Of a stretch of 8,823 nucleotides of DNA, positions 1-6,200 are shown in pieces. The DNA is from an uncultured Actinomycetes bacterium (lineage in GTDB: Bacteria > Actinomycetota > Thermoleophilia > Solirubrobacterales > 70-9). Under the pieces are notes generated by a model. It worked only from the letters and a program-made list of their open reading frames with translations. It made no database searches and was not told where the DNA came from. Made by a program: the position numbers and the translations under genes. Each line of letters starts with the position of its first letter. Position 1 is the stretch's first letter. The stretch lies in assembly GCA_937907435.1 (NCBI GenBank), contig CALCIA010000244.1, positions 1 to 8,823 on the forward strand, written 5' to 3'.

Positions 1-44
1 GCTCCTCATGGGGGTCACAGCCTGCCAGGACCCCCATGAGGAGC
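1..44 (-). terminator. Perfect 16-bp-arm hairpin, terminator-like, 3' of the leftmost gene
   Basis: Bases 1-16 and 29-44 are perfect reverse complements, and bases 17-28 form a 12-base loop. The loop overlaps a small inverted motif, CCTGCCAGG. Read on the minus strand, the hairpin lies about 95 bases beyond the stop codon of the leftmost gene, where a transcript end is expected. No T-tract can be checked, because the window begins at the hairpin edge. Many actinobacterial terminators lack a U-tract, so an intrinsic terminator or 3'-end stabilising structure is a reasonable inference but unproven. The same hairpin recurs, cut short, at the right end of the window. Confidence 0.5.
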
Positions 45-98
45 CCAGGCCCTCCTCGGACGGCCGCCCGCCCCCCGGACCCCCGCCCGGGCGGCCGC
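14..98 (-). repeat. Left copy of an inverted intergenic repeat shared with the right end
   Basis: The reverse complement of 8738-8823 aligns with this stretch. Bases 14-49 are identical. From 50 to 67 there is one substitution and one single-base indel. A short divergent spacer follows, and then a conserved block at 77-98 with one mismatch. The 8-mer GGACCCCC occurs in both conserved blocks (28-35 and 77-84). This left copy also has a second hairpin with 10-bp perfect arms, 61-70 and 88-97. The right copy does not keep its full pairing. Conserved blocks separated by a diverged spacer look like a dispersed intergenic repeat family rather than a recent duplication. No open reading frame inside it is credible. 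Confidence 0.75.
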
Positions 99-138
99 CG
101 GCGCCGCAAACTCCCGCCCGTAGAGCCGGACCCGCGAC

Positions 139-1029
139 TCACCTCACCGGCCCATGAGCTTCCCGGCGCAGCGCCTCGCTTTCCCGTTCGATCGCCTCCA
201 GCGTGGGCGTCGAGACGAGGCCGTCGAGCACCGCTCCGAGAACGATCCCGCGTGCCCGACCCCGTAGTCGGGCGACCTCCATCAAGGTCAGGTACTCGAA
301 CACCACCACTCCAAAGGCTATGAGCGCGAGCACCGACCACGCCCACGGCACGTGGAACGCCACGGCGAGGTAAAGCAGGGCAACGGCGGGTAAGAGACCT
401 GATCTGAATTCAGCCTCTCCTCGAAGGCGGGAGAGTTCGCCGTACAATTCGGGGTTTTTGGTGAGGATGCGCTCTTCGATTCTCCCCCCCTTGACCTCGA
501 CTCGTACCTGTTGATCCAGGGAACGATCGACGGAAGCGTGGCTACTGGGATGCACGACATCGAAGTCCCCAAGACCACGATGTCGCCCCGTCGAGATCCT
601 CGTTGCAAGCTGCTGGCGCAGATCGTCGAGGTCGATACCCCGAGAGCCACCGATCATCGTGCGGCTGACGAGATCTTCGATTAGCTCCATCTCGTTGTCA
701 GGTGAAACCGAAATCACCCTTCGAAGCAGTTGCTGCGAGGTTGAAGTCGATTCCTCGATCAGACGCCACCCTCGCACTCCGAAGAGTTCAGCCGACTCGC
801 GGACCACGAGGTCGCCGATGAGATACGCGGCGAACGAGAGCGCCGCGACCGCGCCCACGGGACCGAGGATCGACAGGATTCCGTCGATCTCGGGGTAGTC
901 GGTGCGGGCGCTCGTCGAGGACTCCGGGACGAGGTGGTACAGCAGGATCCACAGTGACGCCAGGACGACATAGCCGACGATCAGCGGGGACCGGGCGCTC
1001 CGGATGCCGGAGAGGAGGCCGAAGAGCAT
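139..1029 (-). CDS. Unrecognised four-helix membrane protein, lower GC than neighbours
   Basis: This is a protein of about 296 residues that I do not recognise. Hydrophobicity suggests two N-terminal membrane helices (about residues 16-34 and 51-76) and two more near 211-227 and 229-250. Between the pairs lies a hydrophilic domain of about 135 residues, probably cytoplasmic, rich in charged and Ser/Arg residues. It ends in a charged, helical KNPELYGELSRLRGEAEFR segment just before helix 3. The C-terminal 45 residues are charged and probably helical. The long GTG start at 1035 is possible, but ATG 1029 lies seven bases after a TAGAAT hexamer, as expected for a leaderless transcript. Base composition between about 380 and 900 is clearly less GC-rich than the flanking genes, and codon choice is more mixed. 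It lies 69 bases downstream of the metal ATPase on the same strand, but probably has its own promoter. Function is unknown. Confidence 0.75.
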   Translation of the reverse strand: MLFGLLSGIRSARSPLIVGYVVLASLWILLYHLVPESSTSARTDYPEIDGILSILGPVGAVAALSFAAYLIGDLVVRESAELFGVRGWRLIEESTSTSQQLLRRVISVSPDNEMELIEDLVSRTMIGGSRGIDLDDLRQQLATRISTGRHRGLGDFDVVHPSSHASVDRSLDQQVRVEVKGGRIEERILTKNPELYGELSRLRGEAEFRSGLLPAVALLYLAVAFHVPWAWSVLALIAFGVVVFEYLTLMEVARLRGRARGIVLGAVLDGLVSTPTLEAIERESEALRREAHGPVR

Positions 1030-1035
1030 CGGCAC

Positions 1036-1041
1036 ATTCTA
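1036..1041 (-). promoter_or_regulatory. Candidate -10 box (TAGAAT) for a leaderless transcript
   Basis: Read on the minus strand, bases 1041-1036 are TAGAAT, which differs from the TATAAT consensus at one position. Its last base lies seven positions before ATG 1029, so transcription would begin at the A of that ATG. No convincing -35 hexamer is present. A purine-rich AAGGGGA lies near 1051-1057, rather far from either start for a ribosome site. Leaderless starts are common in actinobacteria, so this reading is plausible but unproven. Confidence 0.4.
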
Positions 1042-1098
1042 TGGCTGAGTTCCCCTTAGCGACTGTTGCCGTACCATCGTCGGCCGACTACCGGGCGC

Positions 1099-2952
1099 TC
1101 ACACCCGCAGTGCGCGGAGGGCGTTGAGGATCACGGCGAGGTCGATGCCCTCTTGCAGCAGGGCACCGGTGAGGGGTGGGAGGTAGCCGAAGGCGGCGAC
1201 CAGCATTGCGGCGAGGCTCAGGCCCATGCCGACGACGACGCTTTGGCGGGCGATGCGGAGGGCGCCGCGGCCGGCGTGGATGGCGTCGGCTACGCGGTCG
1301 ACGCGGTCGACGGTGATCACGGCGTCGGCGGTCTGGGAGGACACCGTCGCGCCGCCGGCGCCCATTGCGATGCCGATGTCGGCCATGGCGAGGGCCGGGG
1401 CGTCGTTGACTCCGTCGCCGACCATCATCACCGGACCCCGCGTGGGGTCGCCGTGGAGGCGCCTGATGACCTCGAGCTTGTCCTCCGGAGATTGTTCGGA
1501 GTAGACGCGGTCGACGCCGATCTCGCGGCCGATCCGCTCGGCGACCGAGCGGCGGTCGCCGGAGACCATCGCGACCTGCCGCACGCCCTCGGCGCGGAGG
1601 CGTTCGACGATGCCGCGGGCGTCGGGACGGAGGTCGTCGGCCATCACGATCACGCCGCCGAGGTCGTCGTCGACGCCGACCATCACGCGCGCCTCCCCCG
1701 AGCCGTGGCCGTCGAGGAGCGACGCCGCCTCGAGCCGCGCGCGGGGGACGCCCTGCCCGGCGAGGTAATCGCGGCTGCCGACCGCGACGCGCTGCCCGTC
1801 CACGGTCCCGGCGATGCCCTGGCCGGGGTCCTCCTCGACGTCGCGCGGCTCCTTCAGCGCCAGGTCGGCCTCGCGCGCGGCCTCGGTCAGGGCGCTGCCG
1901 AGGACGTGGGCCGACATGCTGTCGACCGAGGCGGCAAGGGCGAGGATCTCGGCGCGTCCCAGCTTCCCCGTGGGCACGATCTCGCGCACCTCCGGCGTGC
2001 CGACCGTGAGCGTTCCGGTCTTGTCGAAGAGGACGGTGCGGACCTGGCCCAGGGTCTCGATCGCGCCCGTGCTCTTGACGATCACCCCCGCCCCGGCGGC
2101 GCGCGAGAGCCCGGAGACGAGCGCGATCGGGGCGGCCAGGATCAGCGGGCACGGCGTCGCCACGACGACCACCGCGAGCCCCCGCACCGCGTCGCCGCTG
2201 AGCGCCCAGGCGAGCCCGGCGATGAGAAGCGTGGCCGGGAGGAAGAAGCCGGCGTAACGGTCGGCGATCCGCACCAGCGGCGCGCGCTCCGTCTCGGCCT
2301 GCGAGACCAGCCGGACCAGCGCCGCGTAGGCGGATTCGGCCGCCGGGCGCCGGGCGCGCACGTCGAACGGGGTGCCGGCGTTGGCGGTGCCGCTGAGGAC
2401 CGGCATGCCCTGGCCGACCGTGACCGGCAGCGGCTCGCCGGTGAGCGTGCTGGTGTCGATCACCGCCTGCTCGCTGACCAGCGTCCCGTCGACCGGGACC
2501 AGCTCGCCGGTCCGCACGACGGCGATGTCCCCGACCTCGACCTCCTCCACGGGGACGTCCCGCAGCTCTCCCCCGGCGCGGATCCGCGCCCGCTTCGGCG
2601 CCCGTTCGACCAGCGCGGTCAGCTCGCGCCGCGCCCGGGCCGAGGCGAGTTCCTCGAGCGCCAGGCCGCCGGAGAACATCAGGCCGATCACGACGCCCGC
2701 GAGCAGTTCGCCGAGCGCCAGCGAGCCCGCCATCGCGACCAGGGCGATCGTGTCGACGCCCATGTTGTGCTCGACCGCGACCGTCCACGCCACCTCGACC
2801 GCCAGCTCGGCCGCAAGCACGACGAGGACGGTCCGCCAGATCGCGTCGCCGAGGGCCGGGTGGCCGAGCAGGTGCGCCGCCCCGCCGACGACGATCGCGG
2901 CGAAGGCGACCGCGGCGAGAATCCGGGCGCGGTGTCCGATCAGCCATCGCAT
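1099..2952 (-). CDS. P1B-type heavy-metal-translocating ATPase without N-terminal metal-binding domain
   Basis: An inner-membrane P-type ATPase of about 617 residues that should export a soft or transition metal ion at the cost of ATP. From the start used here there are four N-terminal helices (about 9-29, 37-56, 64-81, 83-101). The actuator domain has TGEP at 171-174, and two further helices contain TPCPL with Cys268. The phosphorylation loop DKTGT has the catalytic Asp310. The nucleotide domain has SAHVL with His349, followed by SGDR (464-467), GDGVND (512-517) and two last helices with QEGID (600-604) and Asn610. The Ser/Thr-Pro-Cys signature and missing N-terminal metal-binding domain resemble the P1B-4 (CtpD/CoaT) group, but P1B-4 usually has HEG where this has QEG. 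Zn, Cd, Co, Ni or Fe are all possible substrates. ATG 2952 is preferred to ATG 2964, which directly abuts the Shine-Dalgarno sequence. A large palindrome lies just upstream. Confidence 0.93.
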   Translation of the reverse strand: MRWLIGHRARILAAVAFAAIVVGGAAHLLGHPALGDAIWRTVLVVLAAELAVEVAWTVAVEHNMGVDTIALVAMAGSLALGELLAGVVIGLMFSGGLALEELASARARRELTALVERAPKRARIRAGGELRDVPVEEVEVGDIAVVRTGELVPVDGTLVSEQAVIDTSTLTGEPLPVTVGQGMPVLSGTANAGTPFDVRARRPAAESAYAALVRLVSQAETERAPLVRIADRYAGFFLPATLLIAGLAWALSGDAVRGLAVVVVATPCPLILAAPIALVSGLSRAAGAGVIVKSTGAIETLGQVRTVLFDKTGTLTVGTPEVREIVPTGKLGRAEILALAASVDSMSAHVLGSALTEAAREADLALKEPRDVEEDPGQGIAGTVDGQRVAVGSRDYLAGQGVPRARLEAASLLDGHGSGEARVMVGVDDDLGGVIVMADDLRPDARGIVERLRAEGVRQVAMVSGDRRSVAERIGREIGVDRVYSEQSPEDKLEVIRRLHGDPTRGPVMMVGDGVNDAPALAMADIGIAMGAGGATVSSQTADAVITVDRVDRVADAIHAGRGALRIARQSVVVGMGLSLAAMLVAAFGYLPPLTGALLQEGIDLAVILNALRALRV

Positions 2953-2964
2953 CGGACCGATCAT

Positions 2965-2970
2965 CCTCCC
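2965..2970 (-). promoter_or_regulatory. Ribosome binding site (GGGAGG) of the metal ATPase
   Basis: Read on the minus strand, 2970-2965 is GGGAGG, the clearest Shine-Dalgarno sequence in the leftward gene series. It touches ATG 2964 with no spacer, which is too close for initiation, and lies 12 bases from the in-frame ATG 2952. The second start is therefore the better choice, though its spacing is slightly long. Confidence 0.55.
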
Positions 2971-2973
2971 GGT

Positions 2974-3016
2974 GAGTTCGCAGTTATCCGCGATATGCGC
3001 GGATAAGTGCGAACTC
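2974..3016. promoter_or_regulatory. 43-base near-perfect palindrome upstream of the metal ATPase
   Basis: Bases 2974-2992 and 2998-3016 are inverted copies of 19 bases each with one internal mismatch (position 2983 against 3007), around a 5-base centre ATATG. The inner core TTATCCGCG/CGCGGATAA and the outer half-sites GAGTTCGCA/TGCGAACTC are each perfect. The element begins three bases upstream of the ATPase Shine-Dalgarno sequence and ends nine bases past the stop codon of the gene before it. Its AT-rich core stands out in this GC-rich window. It could be the operator of a dimeric or tetrameric metal-responsive repressor. As RNA it would form a strong stem that could end the upstream transcript or shield the ATPase leader. 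There is no T-tract after it on the minus strand, so operator or processing hairpin is preferred to a plain terminator. Confidence 0.6.
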
Positions 3017-3025
3017 GTCCGCCCC

Positions 3026-3304
3026 CTACCGCCCGTTGCGCTCGCGGTGCTTGCAACCCGGCCAGCAGCAGGGGCGGCGCATGCCTTCCTCCAGCTCTTC
3101 GCGGGTGCGGCGGATGCGGCGTTCGCGGGTGGCTTCTTGTTTGGCGTCCTCCACCCAGCAGATGAACTCGTTGCGGGCCAGCGGGGTGATGTCCTTCCAG
3201 GCCGCCAGGGCCGTGGCGTTCGCGGTCAGCTCGGCCTGCAGGTCCGCGGGCAGCTCGTGGACGACGCCGCCGGGAGGGGGCTCGGTGGTCGCTGACTTGG
3301 CCAC
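3026..3304 (-). CDS. Short YdeI/OmpD-associated (OmdA) domain protein
   Basis: A 92-residue soluble protein made almost entirely of an OmdA/YdeI-like helical domain. It has HELPADL at 16-22, a WKDITPLARNEFICWV core at 36-51, an AKQEATRERRI block at 54-64 that is typical of the family, then EELEEG at 69-74. It ends in RRPCCWPGCKHR (76-87), a Cys-rich tail with three cysteines and a histidine. The biochemical role is unknown. The E. coli relative YdeI is linked to resistance to cationic peptides and stress, which should not be transferred directly. GTG 3304 is chosen because it follows the stop codon of the upstream gene by 22 bases and the family-like sequence begins there. A longer ATG at 3442 would overlap that gene by over 100 bases with low-complexity Ser/Thr/Arg sequence. 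It is probably cotranscribed with the kinase-like gene. No clear Shine-Dalgarno sequence is seen. Confidence 0.8.
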   Translation of the reverse strand: MAKSATTEPPPGGVVHELPADLQAELTANATALAAWKDITPLARNEFICWVEDAKQEATRERRIRRTREELEEGMRRPCCWPGCKHRERNGR

Positions 3305-3326
3305 GCGGTCAGGGTAGCGGGGGTGC

Positions 3327-4895
3327 TCAGCGGGGGTCGTCGAGGAAGCATTCGACCTCGGCGACCTGGAGGTCGAGCGGGATGTCGGTGCGCAGGGCGA
3401 GGCGGTGGCGGGCCCAGCGGCCCTCCAGCGGGTCGTGCTCACCGATCTGCCGCAGGACGACGGCGGGGCCGGCGTCGGAGGCGCTCTCCCCCGCCGCTTC
3501 GCGAGCTTCGGCGCGGCGCAGGAGCAGGGCCGGCGGGGCCTTGCACTCGATCACGGTGGGGACGCAGAGCGCGTCGCCAAGGCCCTCCTCGAAGGCGAAG
3601 CGCTCGGCCTCGCGGTGGAAAGTGGCGTCGACGATGGCGCCTTCGCGGTGGCCCAGGCACTCGGCGGCACGGCGTCCCAGGTCGCGGTAGATCTCGGCGC
3701 GGGCCGCGGGCGTGTAGAGGGGCGCCCCGCCGCGGTCGCCGGGCGCCAGGCCCGCGCGCTCCTTGCGGACCAGGTCCGAGGAGATGTGGGGACGGCCGCT
3801 GATCCGCGCCAGGCGCTCGGCCAGGGTCGTCTTGCCGCTCGCGGCCAGGCCGCAAACGACCAGCAGCGACGGGCCGCGGGCCTGCCAGGCAAAGCGATGG
3901 CCGAGGGCGACGAGCTCCCTCGCCTCGGCCTCGGAGGCGGCGCGGGCGTCGTCGTCCCCTCCCAGCTCCGCCGCGCGCTCGCAGGCGACCGCCGCCCGCA
4001 CCCAGGCCCGGTAGGCGGCGAAGAAGGCGATCAGGTCCTCGCCGCCCGGGTCCCCTCCCGCCCACCGGTAGGTGACGACGAGGTCCCGGGCGCACTCCGG
4101 CCGCCCCAGGCGCACCAGGTCCATGACGAGGAAGGCGAGGTCGGCGGCGACATCGATCTCGCGCAGGCGCGGGTCGAACTCGATGCAGTCATATATGTAG
4201 GGCGCGGCGCCGAGCGGGACGATCGCGTGCTCGGCGCGCAGGTCCCCGTGGCCGTCACGGATGCGGCCGGCGGCGGCGCGCTGCGCGAGCAGGGCCCGGT
4301 GGTGGACGAGGAAGGCGTCGGTGAACTCGCGCGCGGCGCGGACACGATGGGGATCGACGGCGCCCGTCCCGACCTCGCGCAGCGTGGCGAGGATCTCGGT
4401 CACCGGTTCGAGCGCGCGGCGCAGGGCCTCGGGGCCGTGGACGACCCGCGCCTCGGCGTGGAAGCCGGCCAGCAGGCGCCCGACCGCCTCGACGTCGGAG
4501 GCCGAGAGGATCCCCGCGTCGTGCAGGGCCTCGAGGCTGCGCTCCTCGTCGACCGTCTCCATCTCCACCGCGTACTCGACCGCGCCGGGATCGTCGGCGT
4601 CGGCGAGCGCGAAGCCGTCCCCGCGCGGCACGATCGCGACCACCCGCCGGTAGAGCCGCGGCGCCAGCCGCCGGTTCAGCAGCACCTCTTCCTTGCACAT
4701 CTCCCCGCGCCGCGCCGCGGTGCCGTAGTCGAGGAAGGGCAGGACGATCGGCTTCTTCACCTTGTAGGCGAACTCGCCGACGCGGAAGACCCAGGAGATG
4801 TGGGTCTCGCGCAGGTCGACCGCCTCGGGGCCGTGAGGGTAGAAGGCGGGGTCGAGCATCGCCTCTATGTAGGGGGGACGGGCCGCGGGCTCCAT
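3327..4895 (-). CDS. Bifunctional APH-like phosphotransferase / P-loop kinase protein
   Basis: A soluble protein of about 522 residues with two ATP-binding modules. The N-terminal two-thirds is a diverged aminoglycoside-phosphotransferase/protein-kinase-like fold. It has THISWVF (33-39), a lysine patch AYKVKKP (43-49), the catalytic loop GHGDLRAEH (215-223, Asp218) and the metal-binding segment DCIEFD (236-241). The C-terminal third is an AAA-type P-loop kinase. It has Walker A GLAASGKT (349-356), HISSDLVRKE (370-379) and DATFHR (423-428). This architecture matches the widespread COG2187 plus COG0645 fusion proteins, often annotated as aminoglycoside phosphotransferase. The true substrate is unknown, and drug resistance should not be assumed. 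Length is typical for the family. ATG 4895 lies just before the conserved family start; an upstream GTG at 4943 would add 16 residues. The YdeI-like gene follows after 22 bases, suggesting an operon. Confidence 0.88.
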   Translation of the reverse strand: MEPAARPPYIEAMLDPAFYPHGPEAVDLRETHISWVFRVGEFAYKVKKPIVLPFLDYGTAARRGEMCKEEVLLNRRLAPRLYRRVVAIVPRGDGFALADADDPGAVEYAVEMETVDEERSLEALHDAGILSASDVEAVGRLLAGFHAEARVVHGPEALRRALEPVTEILATLREVGTGAVDPHRVRAAREFTDAFLVHHRALLAQRAAAGRIRDGHGDLRAEHAIVPLGAAPYIYDCIEFDPRLREIDVAADLAFLVMDLVRLGRPECARDLVVTYRWAGGDPGGEDLIAFFAAYRAWVRAAVACERAAELGGDDDARAASEAEARELVALGHRFAWQARGPSLLVVCGLAASGKTTLAERLARISGRPHISSDLVRKERAGLAPGDRGGAPLYTPAARAEIYRDLGRRAAECLGHREGAIVDATFHREAERFAFEEGLGDALCVPTVIECKAPPALLLRRAEAREAAGESASDAGPAVVLRQIGEHDPLEGRWARHRLALRTDIPLDLQVAEVECFLDDPR

Positions 4896-4933
4896 GGGCT
4901 CAGGTACCCGGTGCGACGTCGCGTTGCGTGGGA

Positions 4934-4947
4934 CGGTGTCCACACCG
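4934..4947. promoter_or_regulatory. 14-base perfect palindrome upstream of the kinase-like gene
   Basis: CGGTGT and ACACCG (4934-4939, 4942-4947) are inverted around a CC centre. This lies about 39 bases upstream of ATG 4895, in the 149-base gap that must hold the promoter of the kinase-ydeI operon. A site of this size is a possible repressor operator. In such GC-rich DNA, short palindromes also arise by chance. No -10 or -35 pair is convincing in this gap, and nothing else in it looks like a gene. Confidence 0.25.
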
Positions 4948-5044
4948 GCAGCATCGGCCCGATCGGCCGCGCCGCCATCGGGGCGCCGCCGCAGTCCCGG
5001 TGCGGGGTTCCCCTGATACGACGGCGCGCGCCGCGAGCCGTGGG

Positions 5045-5821
5045 TCAGGTCAGCGCGATCAGGGCCTCGATCGCGGTGTAGGCAGCGGTCGCGACCACCA
5101 GGACGGCGAACCAGCGGGTCAGCGCCTGGATCGAGAGGCGTTCGCCGAGCGCGCTGCCGACCAGGACGCCGACCACGGCCGCGACGGCGAAGGGCGCGAT
5201 CACGGCCCAGTCGATCGACCCCGCGCCGAGGCGCTCGGCCAGCGCGACGAGCGAGCCCATGATGATGACGAGCAGGCTGGTCCCGACCGCCTCCCCCATC
5301 GCGAAGCCGAGCCCGAGGACCAGCACCGGGACGACGACGAAGCCGCCGCCGACGCCGAAGAGGCCGGTCAGCCAGCCGGTGCCGAGGCCGGAGAGCGTGA
5401 CCCGCGCCACCGGGCCCGGGAAGATGCCCTCGCGCCAGGGACGGAAGGTCGAGGCGGCGCGGCCGCGCTCCCCCACCATCGCCACCGCGCCGACGACCAT
5501 CACCGGCGCGAAGGCGAGCAGCAGCACGTTCGGGTCGAGGTGGCGGCTGAGCAGGGAGCCGGCCAGCGCGCTGACGCCGGCCGCGGCGCCGAAGGCGAGG
5601 CCGGCGCGCCAGCGGACGTCGCCGCGGCGCAGGTAGGTGACGAGGCCGATCGCCGAGGCGGCGATCACCACCACCAGGGCACCCGCCTGGGCGCCGCGCA
5701 CGCTCTGGTCGCCGATGTAGACGAGGGCCGGCACGGCGACCAGCGACCCGCCGCCGCCGACCGAGCCGAGCAGGATCCCGATCGCGACGCCGATCGGGAT
5801 CAGGAGCGGCAGGTGGCTCAC
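5045..5821 (-). CDS. TauE/SafE-family (TSUP) membrane permease
   Basis: A 258-residue integral membrane protein with about eight hydrophobic helices in two inverted halves, the usual size for the TSUP family. Each half has the family glycine-rich signature: GSVGGGGSLVAVPAL at 19-33 and GLFGVGGGFVVVPVL at 153-167. The two repeats are separated by a cytoplasmic stretch, GERGRAASTFRPWREG, near 117-132. Characterised relatives move sulfite, sulfoacetate, thiosulfate or other small sulfur or organic anions across the inner membrane; the substrate here cannot be read from sequence. GTG 5821 starts 28 bases after the arsR stop, and no in-frame start lies between, so the two genes form an operon. The companion ArsR and YgaP-like proteins favour a role in sulfite or reduced-sulfur handling, as in BigR/SqrR-controlled loci. 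No strong Shine-Dalgarno sequence is seen. Confidence 0.92.
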   Translation of the reverse strand: MSHLPLLIPIGVAIGILLGSVGGGGSLVAVPALVYIGDQSVRGAQAGALVVVIAASAIGLVTYLRRGDVRWRAGLAFGAAAGVSALAGSLLSRHLDPNVLLLAFAPVMVVGAVAMVGERGRAASTFRPWREGIFPGPVARVTLSGLGTGWLTGLFGVGGGFVVVPVLVLGLGFAMGEAVGTSLLVIIMGSLVALAERLGAGSIDWAVIAPFAVAAVVGVLVGSALGERLSIQALTRWFAVLVVATAAYTAIEALIALT

Positions 5822-5849
5822 CGTGCGCAGCCGTTCCGCCGCACGGCGG

Positions 5850-6179
5850 TCAGGATTTGAGCGCGGCGCCGAGCGCCGAGAGCTGCGCTTCGATCCCGCC
5901 GCACACCTGCTCGCAGAGGTCGAAGACGGCCGGGTCGGCGATCGCGTAGATGACGCTCGTCCCCTGCTTGCGCCGCGAGACGAAGCCCTCGGCGTGCAGC
6001 GTGGCGAGGTGCTTGGAGACGTTCTGCTGGGAGGTGTCGAGGGCCTCGGTCAACTCGCGCACCGAGGCCTCCTCGCGGGTGCGCAGGAGGTCGACGATCC
6101 GCAGCCGCGTCGGGTCGGAGAGGGCCAGGAACCGGCGGGCGATGAGCTCGGCGGCATCGGGGGTCAGGGGGCTTTGCAT
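5850..6179 (-). CDS. ArsR/SmtB-family winged-helix repressor with C-terminal C-x3-C
   Basis: A 109-residue dimeric DNA-binding regulator of normal length for the family. It has the typical SDPTRLRIVDLL segment (21-32), a helix-turn-helix with recognition helix around SQQNVSKHLATL (50-61), and a beta-wing EGFVSRRKQGTSVIYAI (64-80). The last helix contains LCEQVCGG, with Cys89 and Cys93 as the only cysteines. ArsR proteins sense metals or thiol/persulfide chemistry, and cysteines in this helix could coordinate a metal across the dimer or form a disulfide or persulfide. They are not placed like the classic ELCVC site of ArsR/CadC. The gene heads an operon with the TauE/SafE permease. It is divergent from the DUF2892-mmpL pair, with overlapping palindromes in the 67-base gap, so it probably represses both sides and itself. 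ATG 6179 has no strong ribosome site. Confidence 0.94.
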   Translation of the reverse strand: MQSPLTPDAAELIARRFLALSDPTRLRIVDLLRTREEASVRELTEALDTSQQNVSKHLATLHAEGFVSRRKQGTSVIYAIADPAVFDLCEQVCGGIEAQLSALGAALKS

Positions 6180-6200
6180 GTGTCTGCTAGTCTCGCTTCC

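Noticed and set aside
1291..1312. Short direct repeat encoding VDRVDRV in the ATPase
   Set aside because: Two adjacent GTCGACGCG-like codon sets in a normal part of the ATPase (the segment after TADAVI is often repetitive in sequence); no sign of expansion.
1066..3006. 646-codon plus-strand frame and a 619-codon alternative minus-strand frame over the metal ATPase
   Set aside because: Both are low-complexity Asp/Arg/Gly/Ala sequence, while the chosen minus-strand frame has every P-type ATPase motif in order.
3305..3442. Longer start (ATG 3442) for the YdeI-like gene
   Set aside because: The added residues are Ser/Thr/Arg/Pro-rich out-of-frame sequence of the upstream gene, with a 116-base overlap. 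The family-like sequence begins at GTG 3304.
3327..4895. Kinase-like gene as an antibiotic-resistance gene
   Set aside because: The APH-like module is the diverged kind found fused to a P-loop kinase in many bacteria, and no evidence points to aminoglycosides as substrate.
4896..4943. GTG 4943 as start of the kinase-like gene
   Set aside because: It would add 16 residues that do not resemble the family N-terminus, has no ribosome site, and begins within the 14-base palindrome. It cannot be fully excluded.
5022..5033. 12-base palindrome CGGCGCGCGCCG after the TauE/SafE gene
   Set aside because: Alternating CG sequence is readily self-complementary in this GC range and has no T-tract; a terminator is possible but not supported.
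3405..5081. 558-codon plus-strand frame opposite the kinase-like gene
   Set aside because: It has no recognisable motif, and it is the complement of a frame with a Walker A motif and an APH catalytic loop. It also runs through the intergenic gap.
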